Source: Ardenticatenia bacterium | GTDB taxonomy: Bacteria; Chloroflexota; Anaerolineae; 4572-78; NAK82 | Direction: 5' to 3' | NCBI GenBank assembly: GCA_003130875.1 | Contig: QEXY01000040.1 | Coordinates: 1-37,271, forward strand | Length of the DNA stretch: 37,271 nucleotides | In this document: one piece after another, positions 1 through 9,766 of the stretch | Position numbering within the stretch: position 1 is the first letter of the stretch | Layout: every line of letters begins with the position of its first letter | The notes under the pieces: model-generated | Told to the model about the DNA's origin: nothing | What the model saw: only the letters and a program-made list of their open reading frames with translations | Databases searched by the model: none | Program-made: the position numbers and the translations under genes

Positions 1-1119
1 TCGATCGATCCCCCCACACTGCTTCAGGCGGTCACGCTGCTGGAGATGTTAAAAAATGAGGGTATCCCGGTGTTGGCGATTGAGGGAAACCATGACCGCC
101 CGCATTATCAAGATGTTATCTCCTGGATGGACTTCTTGGCCGATCGAGGCTATCTGATCGCGTTGCGTCCCTCCTTTCAGAACGGAAAAGCGGTCTTAAA
201 AGAATGGGATGGCTTTTCCGGAGCTTATGTGGATTTGCGGCCACGCCGCGATTCCAAAGGGGTCGTGCGCGTCTATGGCACGCCCTATTATGGTGCCGCC
301 ACGAAACAGGTGATCCATATGCTCCAAGACGCGCTGGCCGAGATGGATCACGGCCATGTGGACTATGTCATTATGATGTTGCATGCCGGCCCGGACGACA
401 TATTGCCGCGCTACTTCGCCACCGTGCCACAGAGCGTGTTGGCCCCACTGCGCCAATTTGTACACTACCTGGCTATGGGACATATCCACAAACCCTACGA
501 GCGCGAAGGCTGGATTTTCAATCCCGGCTCTCCGGAGACGTGTAGCATCGAAGAGGCAGCATGGCCTGAGCGGGGCTTCTATTTGGTCGAGGTGGACACA
601 GCAGCACTTTCTATCCACCGCGCACGACGCATTCAAAATCCACGCCGGCCTTTCGTGCAAGTGAGAATTAAAGTCGATGATTTCCGAGAGGTGCAGCGGT
701 TCTATGAATCAATCCCCGCCAAGCTAGCGGATCAAACCCAATATCTCCATTCTCCTCAGCCAGTGATCGAGGTCGTTCTGGAAGGTGTCTGGCCATTCGC
801 AGCAGAGAGAGTCGATATCGAGCGTGTTCGCTCTATTGTCGAACAACATGTCGAACCATTGATGGTGCGGGTCACCAACCGCACCGTTGCACGTGGGACA
901 TTCGAAACAGGTGAGGCATCCTCGTACGAAGAGCTCGTGCAGCGCGTGTTTCAGGGATTCTTCGAGCAAGACGTGCGTTATCGGTCACAGGCCGCACAGT
1001 GGGCTCATCTGGCCATCGAGATCAAGCGGATGGTGTTGGAAGAGTCCTCTCCGCAAAGTATCGTGGAGCATTTGCAGCGCCAGATGGAAGGGCAACAGCT
1101 GGATATTCCAGACCTGTAG
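1..1119 (+). CDS. sbcD: Exonuclease SbcD/Mre11 nuclease subunit, 5'-truncated by window edge
   Basis: The reading frame is open from base 1, so the N-terminus lies outside the window; the first internal Met (base 46) is not the start. Calcineurin-like phosphoesterase motifs of Mre11/SbcD are visible: GNHDRPH, then LHAGPDD, then GHIHKP followed by NPGSPE. Those residues bind the two Mn ions of the nuclease site. The remainder is the capping and C-terminal region that contacts SbcC. The visible 372 codons against about 400 for the family suggest that roughly 50-70 residues, including the first metal-binding motif, are missing. The stop is 12 bp before sbcC, the usual sbcDC pair, whose complex resects double-strand breaks and cleaves DNA hairpins. 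The identification is firm; only the upstream extent is unknown. Confidence 0.93.
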   Translation, partial: SIDPPTLLQAVTLLEMLKNEGIPVLAIEGNHDRPHYQDVISWMDFLADRGYLIALRPSFQNGKAVLKEWDGFSGAYVDLRPRRDSKGVVRVYGTPYYGAATKQVIHMLQDALAEMDHGHVDYVIMMLHAGPDDILPRYFATVPQSVLAPLRQFVHYLAMGHIHKPYEREGWIFNPGSPETCSIEEAAWPERGFYLVEVDTAALSIHRARRIQNPRRPFVQVRIKVDDFREVQRFYESIPAKLADQTQYLHSPQPVIEVVLEGVWPFAAERVDIERVRSIVEQHVEPLMVRVTNRTVARGTFETGEASSYEELVQRVFQGFFEQDVRYRSQAAQWAHLAIEIKRMVLEESSPQSIVEHLQRQMEGQQLDIPDL

Positions 1120-1131
1120 GGAATTGCAGCT

Positions 1132-3846
1132 ATGCTGATCATACGCGTTGAATTGCAGAACATTAAGAGCTATCGTGATCAGACCGTTGAGTTTGCTGAA
1201 GGCACCAATGCCATTTGTGGTGAGAACGGTGCCGGCAAGAGCACATTGCTCGAGGCGATCGGCTCTGTCCTTTTTAACTACCCTCCCGCGCGTCAATCCG
1301 ATTTCATACGCCAGGGGCAGCCAAGCGGCTGTGTCACCGTCCACTTCATCTCAGGCCGAGACGCGCGCCCATATCAAGTGGTACGACGCTTTGGAAAGGC
1401 TGCAGAGTATTATGTCTACGATCCTGAACTAAAGGCCAGAATTGCAAGTGGTCGTAAAGACGTGCTGGACTGGCTCAAGGAACACTTGGGCCTCGAGGGG
1501 ACGGCAGATCCGGCCGTCCTGTTTCGCGATGCCATTGGCGTGCCACAGGGGTTGCTCACGAGCGCCTTCTTACAATCCCCCTCAGAACGTAAGTCGACGT
1601 TTGATCGCCTGTTGCAAGTGGACGACTTTGAGAAAGCGTATGAATCCCTTCGTGAGACGCGCAATCACCTCAAAGAGCGTATGGCCGAAGTGCGGGCGCG
1701 CATCGCTGCGCTGGAAGAACGGGCGAGGCGACTGCCTGAGCTGGAGCGAAAACTGGATACGCTGAGGAGCAGGATTTCTGAAGCGGAGAAACGCCTGGAC
1801 GCAATCGGCGTCCAGCTGGCGCCTGTGGCAAAGCGGCGGGGTGAGCTGGAAGCCCTAGGGCAGCAACTGAATGCCCTGGAACATCAGTTAAGACAAGTTG
1901 AGATTCACATAGCCAAGGCCCAAGAGCAACTAGGGATGTCTCAGGTGGAGCTTGAGAGGTCTGAGAAGGCTGCCCGGGTCGTTGAGGAGTGTCGCGCGGA
2001 TTATGAGGTATACCAGGAAGCGCAGCAGCGCTTTGCATTTCTGGAAGAGGAACGCAGGAAGCGCGACGCGCTGCACGAACGCAAGCGTGACCTGCAGCAC
2101 CAGGTCGAGCTGAACCAGGACCGAGTGAGACAACTGGAGACAAGTCTGCGGGAAGCTGAGGAGGCTGCAAAACAGATGAAAGTGCTCCAGCCCCTGGCTG
2201 ATCGTCAGACGCAGCTGGAACGCGAGATACAGAAGCTGCGCGAAGAGGTGCGCGAGCTGGCCTTTTTGCAACAGCAACTGCAGAAGTTACGTAATGACGT
2301 GCACCAGAACTGGACGCGCCTGAAGGCAGTGAAAGAGGCGCTGGGGAAGGCACTCTACCTCGAAAATGAGCTGCAGGTAGCGGAACAAGAGCTGGAGCAA
2401 GCGCGCGAGGATAAAGGTGCTGCAGAACAGCAACAAGGCATCTTGCAGGCCGAGACGGAGCGCTTAAAAAAACAGGTTGCAACTCTGGAGACAGCCGAAG
2501 CGGCTATCTGCCCGGTATGTGAACAACCGCTCTCCGCGTCACACCGAGACGAGCTGTTAGTGCGAAACCGTGCCCAAATTGAGGAGATGCGCACTCAATA
2601 CAGGGTGATAACCCGACGGATTGCTGAATTGTCCGAGAAGATCCAACAGTACGAGAGGCGGTGTGCGGAACTGAGGTCGCAGTTGCGTCGGCTGCCAGAT
2701 GACAGGGCGCGCACGGATTTGGTTGAGCGGTTGGCTCAGCTGCGCGCGGAAAGAGCACAATGGCGCAAACGCCTGAGGGAGCTAGAAGCAGTGCCTAGCT
2801 CTCTCCAAGCATATGAAAATGAGCTGAAGGCATTGGGTGATCCGCGCGCGGAACATCAACGTCTCTCTGGCATCGCGCAGAAACGAGAAACTATTGCCCG
2901 GTATATAGCCTCCGTCCAACGGGAGATCGAGGACTTGCAGATAAAACTGACCGGTGTGGAAAACGAATTGCTCCCATATGCCAACCTGGACGCTGCCATG
3001 GCGCAGCTGCGTGCTGAAATGGCAGCTCGAGATCTGAACTACAGGCGCTTTCTGGAGCATTCACCCCTGGCTGACATGGTGCCGAAATGGCAGAGCCAGC
3101 TTGAGCGCCTGAAACAGGATCTTCAGAGCCTAGAGCACCAGCGCGAACAAATCTCCAAAGAGCGGGATAAGGTGGCCGGCGCGTTCGACGTGGATGCGTT
3201 GGAGGCACTCCGTGATGAAGAAGAGAGATTGAAAAGCGAGCGGTCCAGGTTGGAGGGTGAACTCGAGATTCTGAAAAAGCAATTGAGGCAGGTCGAGCAA
3301 GAGAGGGCAGAAATTGAAGGTGTCAAGGAAGAATTACAGCGCACGCTCGAGGAGCTCAAGCGGATCGAGCGCACCGACCAGGTGATCGAATTCATGCGCA
3401 ATGTCATCCGCAAAGCTGGCCCGCATTTGGTACGCTTGGTGGCAGCACGTGTCTCAGCAGCGGCCACACGCATTTTTCGGGAGATCATGGCGGATCCAAC
3501 CTTGCGCCTGCACTGGAAGGAGGACTACGGTATCGTCCTGGAAGTGGACGGCCGCGAACGCGATTTCGAGCAGCTGTCAGGCGGCGAACAGATGGCCGCC
3601 GCGTTGGCTGTGCGATTGGCATTGTTGCGCGAGCTGTCGGATGTGGATGTGGCTTTCTTTGATGAGCCCACCTCCAATCTGGACAGCACACGGCGCGGAA
3701 ATCTGGCTGAACAGATCGCCGCTATCCGCAACACCGGCTTGTCTCAACTCTTCATCATCAGTCACGATGATACTTTCGAGGAAGTGACCGACCACGTGGT
3801 ACGCGTGCGCAAAGAGCACGGCGAGAGCATCGTGGAAACACTTTAG
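1132..3846 (+). CDS. sbcC: Exonuclease SbcC/Rad50-type ATPase
   Basis: This 904-residue SMC-like ATPase is the partner of SbcD in double-strand-break processing. In order one sees the Walker A motif GENGAGKST (residues 30-38), a long heptad-rich coiled coil rich in Glu, Arg, Gln and Leu, a zinc hook CPVC (Cys460/Cys463) near the middle that dimerises two molecules, a return coiled coil, the ABC signature LSGGEQ (815-820), the Walker B motif VAFFDEP (840-846) and the switch His in ISHD. The hook lies close to the centre of the chain, as the folded-back coil requires. Length is within the usual range (about 850-1050). The start ATG is 12 bp after the sbcD stop with an AGGGA upstream, so the two genes are co-transcribed. 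No key residue is missing. Confidence 0.96.
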   Translation: MLIIRVELQNIKSYRDQTVEFAEGTNAICGENGAGKSTLLEAIGSVLFNYPPARQSDFIRQGQPSGCVTVHFISGRDARPYQVVRRFGKAAEYYVYDPELKARIASGRKDVLDWLKEHLGLEGTADPAVLFRDAIGVPQGLLTSAFLQSPSERKSTFDRLLQVDDFEKAYESLRETRNHLKERMAEVRARIAALEERARRLPELERKLDTLRSRISEAEKRLDAIGVQLAPVAKRRGELEALGQQLNALEHQLRQVEIHIAKAQEQLGMSQVELERSEKAARVVEECRADYEVYQEAQQRFAFLEEERRKRDALHERKRDLQHQVELNQDRVRQLETSLREAEEAAKQMKVLQPLADRQTQLEREIQKLREEVRELAFLQQQLQKLRNDVHQNWTRLKAVKEALGKALYLENELQVAEQELEQAREDKGAAEQQQGILQAETERLKKQVATLETAEAAICPVCEQPLSASHRDELLVRNRAQIEEMRTQYRVITRRIAELSEKIQQYERRCAELRSQLRRLPDDRARTDLVERLAQLRAERAQWRKRLRELEAVPSSLQAYENELKALGDPRAEHQRLSGIAQKRETIARYIASVQREIEDLQIKLTGVENELLPYANLDAAMAQLRAEMAARDLNYRRFLEHSPLADMVPKWQSQLERLKQDLQSLEHQREQISKERDKVAGAFDVDALEALRDEEERLKSERSRLEGELEILKKQLRQVEQERAEIEGVKEELQRTLEELKRIERTDQVIEFMRNVIRKAGPHLVRLVAARVSAAATRIFREIMADPTLRLHWKEDYGIVLEVDGRERDFEQLSGGEQMAAALAVRLALLRELSDVDVAFFDEPTSNLDSTRRGNLAEQIAAIRNTGLSQLFIISHDDTFEEVTDHVVRVRKEHGESIVETL

Positions 3847-3906
3847 CTGGAGCGAGAAAAATCCTGTCGCTGCGGAGAATTTGCAAGGAGCCAGCATACA
3901 AGCAAG

Positions 3907-4914
3907 ATGGAACATGTGAACGGAAAGTCCTCTTCAACATCCACACTGTCGGGTTTCTTATCCCAACGATCGTCGCTCACCACGTGTATGATAGTGGCCC
4001 TGGTCACGGTCTCGTTCTCCATCGGTGGCCTGTTGGGCGGCATTGTCGGGGGAGGGCTGGTCTTATGGGCCAGCGGTTTGCCGCTGAGTGCCGCACCGAC
4101 ACCCGCTGAGAAAGTTGATCCATCCCTGTGCGAGGCGGTGGCATCTGAAGCACTTCTCGCGTCTCCCCTCCTGACCCCGACCCCCACGCAGACATCAACA
4201 CCGACGCCGACACCCACCTTATCCCCACCCACGCCAACGGCGACGCCCTCCCTTGCAGACAGCGTAGCGCGCGTTCTGCCTGCCGTCGTGACCATTGTAA
4301 ATCAACGCCCGGCGACCAGCATGGGCCGAAATGACTTGAACACCCGCATTCGGGGATCGGGTACGATTATCGACACGCGCGGATATATCGCGACGAACTA
4401 TCATGTAGTGCAAGGAGCAGGCCAGCTGACCGTCATCCTGGCGACCGGACAGGAGCTGCCGGCACGCCTGGTGGCCCTCGATGCGCAGCGCGAGATGGCT
4501 CTGGTGCGCGTAGAGCACGAGAACCTGCCGGTCGCAGTCTGGGGTGACTCGAACGCCGTCCGATTGGGCGAGTGGGTCGTCGCAATCGGCAGTGCCCTGG
4601 GCGATTTTCCCAACTCCGTCACCGTGGGTGTCATCAGTGGCATCAACCGTTCCGTCGACTTGGACGGCAATGTTCGAATCAGCGGGCTCATTCAAACGGA
4701 TGCCGCGATTAACAAGGGTAACTCAGGTGGACCATTGGTGAACCAGCACGGCGAGGTGATCGGCATCAACACATTTCTCATCCGCGAGAACCGCCGCGTG
4801 GGTGTGGCAGAGGGGATCAGCTTCGCCATACCATCCGCGCTCGCTCGTGAGATCCTGGAGCAGTGGATTGCCGCGGACACACATCGAGCAGCTTCCGAAT
4901 CTCCCTTACCATAG
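3907..4914 (+). CDS. Membrane-anchored trypsin-like (HtrA-type) serine protease without PDZ domain
   Basis: The 335-residue protein has a short cytoplasmic N-terminus, one hydrophobic Gly-rich membrane segment (about residues 28-57), a Pro/Thr-rich stalk (about 93-118) and an HtrA/DegP-like S1C protease domain. The catalytic His166 is in NYHVV and Ser273 in GNSGGPL. The position that aligns with the catalytic Asp of DegP, 30 residues after the His and before MALVRV, is Glu196 (codon gag), so the triad reads His-Glu-Ser. The protein stops soon after the protease domain, so the PDZ domain usual in DegP/DegQ is absent. An AAGGAG lies 16 nt before the ATG, further than ideal, but no other in-frame start is nearby. 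It probably acts on the outer face of the membrane in protein quality control. Substrate is unknown, and activity with Glu in place of Asp is uncertain. Confidence 0.85.
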   Translation: MEHVNGKSSSTSTLSGFLSQRSSLTTCMIVALVTVSFSIGGLLGGIVGGGLVLWASGLPLSAAPTPAEKVDPSLCEAVASEALLASPLLTPTPTQTSTPTPTPTLSPPTPTATPSLADSVARVLPAVVTIVNQRPATSMGRNDLNTRIRGSGTIIDTRGYIATNYHVVQGAGQLTVILATGQELPARLVALDAQREMALVRVEHENLPVAVWGDSNAVRLGEWVVAIGSALGDFPNSVTVGVISGINRSVDLDGNVRISGLIQTDAAINKGNSGGPLVNQHGEVIGINTFLIRENRRVGVAEGISFAIPSALAREILEQWIAADTHRAASESPLP

Positions 4915-4927
4915 GGTTATGGAGTTG

Positions 4928-6604
4928 TCACCTTCCAGGTATCTCCAACACGGCTCCCCGGCTGGCACTGGTCACCATACTCGCATAGCGTGCCAGCCAT
5001 CCAGTAAGATGGGACTGTGAAGGCAGTCGCCACGCGGCACGTCGACGTGCCATTTCTTCCGCGGACAGGGCCACATTCAGTTGGCCAGCTGGGATGTCTA
5101 TCTCGATGATATCCCCATTGCGTAGTAGCGCGATGGGGCCTCCGGCAGCTGCCTCCGGACTCACGTGCCCGATACAGGCACCTCGGGTGCCGCCGGAGAA
5201 ACGGCCGTCTGTCACCAACGCTACGGAGCTTTCTAACCCCATCCCAATGATGTTGCTGGTGGGTGCCAGCATCTCTTGCATTCCCGGACCGCCGCGCGGA
5301 CCTTCGTTGCGGATGACCACCACCTCGCCCGGCTGCACCTCCCCGCTTAAGATGCCAGCGTTTGCCTCATCGTGGCTTTCATACACACGCGCCGGTCCGC
5401 GATGCCGTAGCATCTCGGGCAGCACACCGGCGGTCTTGACCACTGCCCCCTCAGGAGCCAGATTGCCGAACAAGATGGTCAAGCCACCTGTGGGACTATA
5501 GGGGTCGCGCACCGTACGGATGCATTCGGTGTCCTGGCTGTCACAACCTGCGATGTTTTCCCTCAAGGTCTTGCCGGTGACCGTCATCTGATCCAGGTGC
5601 AAAATGCCCGGCTTCTTGCTGAGTTCCCAAAGGATGGCACTGACGCCTCCGGCACGGTCCACGTCCTCCATATGATAAGGCGAGGAAGGGCTGACCTTGC
5701 ACAAAGTGGGCACCTGGCGGCTGATCTCGTTCAACCGCTCCAGCGGATATTGGATGCCCGCTTCCCACGTCAGAGCGATAGTGTGCAACACGGTATTGGT
5801 GCTGCCCCCCATCGCCATGTCAAGCGCGAAGGCGTTGTCAATTGCCTCGCGGGTGACGATATCGCGCGGCTTCAGGTCCATTTCGATCAGGCGCATGATC
5901 TGTCTTCCCGCTGCGCGAGCCAGCTCTTTACGTCGCGGATCAATCGCCAGGATGGTGCCGTTGCCAGGCAAGGCGAGGCCAAGCGCCTCACACAGGCAGT
6001 TCATGCTGTTGGCGGTAAACAGGCCGGAACACGAACCGCAGGTGGGGCATCCGTGGTCCTCGATCTCCTTCAGCTGTTCTTCGGAGATGACCCCCTTCTT
6101 ATAGGCGCCCACTGCCTGGAATACGCTGATCAGGTCCACCACTCTCCCATCCGGGGTACGGCCAGCCGCCATCGGGCCGCCACTGACAAAGATGGTGGGA
6201 ATGTTGCAGCGCAAGGCGGCCATCAGCATGCCAGGCACGATCTTGTCACAGTTGGGGATACAGACCATGCCATCGAACCAATGAGCCTTGATCATTGTCT
6301 CTACGCAATCGGCGATCAGCTCACGGCTTGGCAAGCTGTACTTCATGCCGATGTGGCCCATCGCGATGCCATCGTCCACCCCGATTGTGTTAAACATGAA
6401 TGGGACACCGCCCGCTTCGCGCACTGCTTGGCGCACTATCTCACCGAATTCGTTCAGATGAACGTGTCCTGGGATGATATCCACGTAGCTGTTGACAATG
6501 GCGATGAATGGCTTGCCCATATCGGCATCGGTGACACCCACCGCTTTTAGGAGACTGCGATGCGGTGCGCGTTCGAATCCTCGTTTGATGACATCACTGC
6601 GCAT
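4928..6604 (-). CDS. ilvD: Dihydroxy-acid dehydratase
   Basis: IlvD removes water from 2,3-dihydroxy-isovalerate and 2,3-dihydroxy-3-methylvalerate, giving the keto acids of valine and isoleucine. With the start chosen here it has 558 residues. Cys119 (PNCDK) and Cys186/189/192 (CPTCGSC) are the iron-sulfur ligand region. The N-terminal motif PGHVHL resembles the oxygen-sensitive [4Fe-4S] E. coli-type enzyme rather than the [2Fe-2S] type, which has a Cys there; the cluster type is inferred. The frame can be extended to a GTG at 6622, but the ATG at 6604 is preceded by AAGGAG at 7 nt spacing while the GTG lies inside that ribosome-binding site, so 6604 is preferred. It overlaps the leuB stop by 11 bp and is the last gene of the operon. 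It converges with the protease gene 13 bp away, and no hairpin is visible between them. Confidence 0.96.
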   Translation of the reverse strand: MRSDVIKRGFERAPHRSLLKAVGVTDADMGKPFIAIVNSYVDIIPGHVHLNEFGEIVRQAVREAGGVPFMFNTIGVDDGIAMGHIGMKYSLPSRELIADCVETMIKAHWFDGMVCIPNCDKIVPGMLMAALRCNIPTIFVSGGPMAAGRTPDGRVVDLISVFQAVGAYKKGVISEEQLKEIEDHGCPTCGSCSGLFTANSMNCLCEALGLALPGNGTILAIDPRRKELARAAGRQIMRLIEMDLKPRDIVTREAIDNAFALDMAMGGSTNTVLHTIALTWEAGIQYPLERLNEISRQVPTLCKVSPSSPYHMEDVDRAGGVSAILWELSKKPGILHLDQMTVTGKTLRENIAGCDSQDTECIRTVRDPYSPTGGLTILFGNLAPEGAVVKTAGVLPEMLRHRGPARVYESHDEANAGILSGEVQPGEVVVIRNEGPRGGPGMQEMLAPTSNIIGMGLESSVALVTDGRFSGGTRGACIGHVSPEAAAGGPIALLRNGDIIEIDIPAGQLNVALSAEEMARRRAAWRLPSQSHLTGWLARYASMVTSASRGAVLEIPGR

Positions 6605-7688
6605 AGGTGAACTCCTTCTCACAAGCGGCTACGACCAGGTCTCCCATCGCGCGCGTGCTCACCGTTGGCTCGCCCGGCGCCGCCAGGTCGGCGGTGCGGT
6701 AGCCCGCGGCCAAGACGGTCTCTACAGCGCGCTCGATCACCTCTGCTTCACGCGACAACCCCAGCCCCAGGCGCAATAACATCGCAGCACTGAGGATAGT
6801 GGCGAGGGGATTGGCGATACCCTTGCCGGCAATATCGGGTGCTGAGCCATGGATCGGCTCAAACAGGCCGGGACGGCCCTCCCCCAAAGAGGCAGAGGGC
6901 AACATCCCCAATGACCCTGTCAACATAGAGGCTTCATCGGAGAGGATGTCGCCGAACATGTTCTCAGTGGCGATGACATCGAAGTCGGCAGGGCGGCGCA
7001 TCAGGTACATGGCGCACGCATCCACCAGCACATCCTCATACGCCACATCGGGGTAATCGCGCGCCACTTCGTGGGCCACTTCACGCCAGAGACGCGAGGT
7101 CGCCAGCACGTTGGCCTTGTCCACCGAGGTGATCTTCCGACGACGCGCGCGTGCCAGGTTGAAAGCAACGCGCATTAGACGTTCTATTTCTCGCTCATTG
7201 TAGCGCAAGGTGTCCACTGCACCACGCCCCTCAGGGGTTTGTTCGCGCCCTTGAGGTTGCCCGAAGTACAGACCACCGGTCAGCTCGCGCACGATAACCA
7301 GATCGACACCTTCTATCACCTCAGGTTTGAGAGGACTGGCTGATATCAGAGCAGGGATGACCCGGACCGGGCGCAGGTTAGCAAACAATCCGAGCTCTTT
7401 GCGGATTTTCAGAAGCCCTTGTTCCGGACGCACCTCGGCACGCGGGTCGCTCCAGCGCGGACCGCCTACAGCAGCCAGCAACACCGCGTCGCTGCGACGA
7501 CACATCTCCAGCGTCGCATCCGGCAGAGGATCGCCTGTTTCGTCGATGGCGACCCCGCCGATCAGCCCCTCTTGAAACGTCACCGTGTGACCAGCGCGAT
7601 GCAAGACCGTCTCAAGCACCTTGCGCGCCTCAGCAATGATTTCCGGCCCGATGCCATCGCCGGGAAGGAGAGTGATCGTGTAATGCAT
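6594..7688 (-). CDS. leuB: 3-Isopropylmalate dehydrogenase
   Basis: LeuB oxidises and decarboxylates 3-isopropylmalate to 2-oxoisocaproate in leucine synthesis, and also 3-methylmalate (from citramalate) to 2-oxobutyrate for isoleucine. The 364-residue length matches the family. Visible signatures are the N-terminal [10 protein letters not shown], the substrate-binding ELTGGLYFG, and the metal and NAD segment [25 protein letters not shown]. The ATG is 9 bp after the stop of the ybaK-like gene, and only a GGAG about 12 nt upstream is seen, so translation may be partly coupled to that gene. Its 3' end overlaps the ilvD start. Placement next to cimA and downstream of leuCD fits one enzyme set serving two pathways. 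Confidence 0.96.
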   Translation of the reverse strand: MHYTITLLPGDGIGPEIIAEARKVLETVLHRAGHTVTFQEGLIGGVAIDETGDPLPDATLEMCRRSDAVLLAAVGGPRWSDPRAEVRPEQGLLKIRKELGLFANLRPVRVIPALISASPLKPEVIEGVDLVIVRELTGGLYFGQPQGREQTPEGRGAVDTLRYNEREIERLMRVAFNLARARRRKITSVDKANVLATSRLWREVAHEVARDYPDVAYEDVLVDACAMYLMRRPADFDVIATENMFGDILSDEASMLTGSLGMLPSASLGEGRPGLFEPIHGSAPDIAGKGIANPLATILSAAMLLRLGLGLSREAEVIERAVETVLAAGYRTADLAAPGEPTVSTRAMGDLVVAACEKEFTYAQ

Positions 7689-7697
7689 AGTAGATTG

Positions 7698-8174
7698 TTA
7701 CTCCGTCTTTAAGTCTGCAATGATGCCCTGGGTAGCACGGATCAGGTCATGCGGTGTGATGGCAAACACACTGTGCGGTGTTCCGGCAGCAGCCCACACC
7801 ACGTTGAAACCCATCAAGTCAGCATCTATGTATACTGGAAGGGTGGAGATGTGCCCGAAAGGGGGAATCCCTCCAATCGCAAAGCCGGTGATCGTCTTGG
7901 CAGTTTCTGCATCCGCGCGTTTCACATTGTGCGGAGTGGTGCCACGTAGCGCGGCCAATTTCGCCTCGCTCAGCCGATTGGCGCCTGACACAAGCGCGAG
8001 CACCGGTTGGCCATCGACGAGGAAGAGCAAACTCTTGACAATTTGGGCGACATGACAACCGATGGCGTTAGCTGCGTCGGGTGCGGTGCGCGTCGTCTCG
8101 GCGAATTCCACGATCTCGATGCTTAATCCCATTCCCTGCGCAGCATGGGCTACTTTTTGTGCGGAGGGATGCAT
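7698..8174 (-). CDS. YbaK/EbsC-family aminoacyl-tRNA trans-editing protein
   Basis: This 158-residue protein has the YbaK/prolyl-tRNA-editing fold. The conserved Lys47 in QIVKSLLF, the GANRLSEAKLAAL segment, the IGGIPPFGH loop and the C-terminal WAAAGTPHSVFAITPHDL are all as in the free-standing YbaK/ProXp group, which hydrolyses wrongly acylated tRNAs. The exact substrate (Cys-, Ala-, 2-aminobutyrate- or other-tRNA) cannot be read from the sequence. A GTG at 8177 is also in frame. The ATG at 8174 is preferred because it overlaps the cimA stop as TGATG and has GAGAGG at suitable spacing, so it is translationally coupled to cimA. Its place inside a branched-chain amino acid operon is unusual; see findings. 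Confidence 0.88.
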   Translation of the reverse strand: MHPSAQKVAHAAQGMGLSIEIVEFAETTRTAPDAANAIGCHVAQIVKSLLFLVDGQPVLALVSGANRLSEAKLAALRGTTPHNVKRADAETAKTITGFAIGGIPPFGHISTLPVYIDADLMGFNVVWAAAGTPHSVFAITPHDLIRATQGIIADLKTE

Positions 8175-9766
8175 CACGCACCTCTCTTTCTCTCTGTCTC
8201 GTGCAACAGAGCGTATTCCATACTGTCCGCCAGCGCACGCCAGCTGGCTTCGATGATGTTGGTGCTGGCACCGACCGTGCTCCAGTGGTAGGCGCCATCG
8301 CGTGTGTCGATGAGCACGCGCGTCGTGGCACCTGTCGCCTTGTCGCTATCCAAGATGCGCACTTTGTAGTCCACCAACTTGACAGTGGCCAGGCTGGGGT
8401 ACACGTCCAGCAACGCCTTGCGCAAAGCAGCGTCCAGTGCGTTGACCGGGCCGTTTCCCTCGGCGGCAGTATGGACGATCTTGGGACCGACACGCACTTT
8501 GACCGTTGCCTCGGCCAACAGTCCGCGCCCGCGCCGCCGCTCGACCAGCACCATAAAGTCGATCAGTTCAAAGGGTGGGACATAGCTTGGCAAGGTGCGG
8601 CGCAACATCAACTCAAAGGAGGCCTCCGCGCCCTCATAGGTAAAACCTTTCGCCTCCATTTGCTTAATCTGTTCTAACACCTCTGCGATCTGCGCACCAT
8701 CCACTTCGATGCCCAGCTGGCGCGCCTTCTCGATCACATTGCCACGCCCGGAGAGCTCCGAAACAACACTACGTCGCTCGTTTCCCACCAATGCCGGATC
8801 AATATGCTGGTAGCTGGACGGATTTTTCAACATCGCAGCGACGTGGAGACCACCTTTATGGGCAAAGGCGCTGGCGCCGACATAGGGCTGGTGATCGTCA
8901 TGTGTCAGGTTGGCGATCTCGGCGACGAAGCGAGACAGCTGGGTGAGATGGGTCAGCCGCTCCGGCGGCACGCAGAAGACACCCATCTTGAGCTGCAAAT
9001 TCGGGATGATCACGCAGAGATTGGCGTTAGCAACACGCTCACCGTATCCATTGATCGTCCCTTGAACATGGATAGCACCAGCACGCACGGCAGCCAACGT
9101 GTTGGCAACGCCGCAGCCGGTGTCATCGTGGCAATGGATGCCCAGCGGTGTGGTGAACCGTTCAGCCACCGCTTTCGTGATTTCCTCAACCTCCCACGGC
9201 AGACATCCCCCATTGGTGTCGCATAATACCAACACATCCGCGCCTGCTTCGGCAGCAGCCTGCAAGGTCGCCATTGCATAATCGGGGTTCGCTTTATAGC
9301 CGTCGAAGAAGTGTTCCGCATCAAAGTGCACCTCACGTTGTTGCGCTTTGACAAAGCGGATGCTCTCGCGGATCATAGCGAGGTTTTCTTCCATGGTGGT
9401 GCCGATGATTTCCGTGACGTGCATGTCCCAGCTCTTGCCCACCAGGGTGACGACAGGTGTCTCCGCCTGCAGGAGCGCAAGCAAGTTAGCGTCCTCTTCC
9501 GGGCGTATACCTTTCCGCCGGGTGCTTCCGAAAGCGGCCAATCGCGCATTGGAGAAGGACATCGCACGAGCACGCCGGAAGAATTCCGCATCCTTGGGGT
9601 TGGAGCCGGGCCATCCGCCCTCGATGTAGTGAATGCCGAACTCATCGAGACGGTGAGCAATTTTCAGCTTGTCATCCACCGACAACGAAATTCCTTCGCG
9701 CTGGGTGCCATCGCGCAATGTTGTGTCATAAAGAAACACCTGGGCTTTGCCCTGTTGCGTCTCCAT
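8174..9766 (-). CDS. cimA: (R)-citramalate synthase
   Basis: CimA condenses pyruvate and acetyl-CoA to citramalate, the threonine-independent entry to isoleucine. The 530-residue protein has a DRE-TIM barrel: DTTLRDGTQREGISLS at the N-terminus, the metal-binding His pair in IHCHDDTGCGVANTL, and NGYGERVANANL. A C-terminal LeuA-dimer-type regulatory domain follows from about residue 390. The motif YIEGGWPGSNPKD near residue 50 marks the citramalate synthase group (TIGR00977), whereas LeuA in this window has [13 protein letters not shown]. The start ATG directly abuts the leuD stop (TGAATG), with GGAGGAG inside the end of leuD. The C-terminal domain is usually where isoleucine inhibits. No ilvA is seen in the window. 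Confidence 0.92.
   Translation of the reverse strand: METQQGKAQVFLYDTTLRDGTQREGISLSVDDKLKIAHRLDEFGIHYIEGGWPGSNPKDAEFFRRARAMSFSNARLAAFGSTRRKGIRPEEDANLLALLQAETPVVTLVGKSWDMHVTEIIGTTMEENLAMIRESIRFVKAQQREVHFDAEHFFDGYKANPDYAMATLQAAAEAGADVLVLCDTNGGCLPWEVEEITKAVAERFTTPLGIHCHDDTGCGVANTLAAVRAGAIHVQGTINGYGERVANANLCVIIPNLQLKMGVFCVPPERLTHLTQLSRFVAEIANLTHDDHQPYVGASAFAHKGGLHVAAMLKNPSSYQHIDPALVGNERRSVVSELSGRGNVIEKARQLGIEVDGAQIAEVLEQIKQMEAKGFTYEGAEASFELMLRRTLPSYVPPFELIDFMVLVERRRGRGLLAEATVKVRVGPKIVHTAAEGNGPVNALDAALRKALLDVYPSLATVKLVDYKVRILDSDKATGATTRVLIDTRDGAYHWSTVGASTNIIEASWRALADSMEYALLHETERKRGA

Noticed and set aside
4180-4245. Repetitive acc/ccgac tract as a DNA repeat or CRISPR
   Set aside because: It encodes the Pro/Thr-rich linker of the protease; similar tracts at 22130-22330 and 23660-23750 encode linkers. 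No spacer-repeat array exists in the window.
6605-6622. Longer ilvD start (GTG at 6622)
   Set aside because: The extra six codons cover the AAGGAG ribosome-binding site that serves the ATG at 6604.
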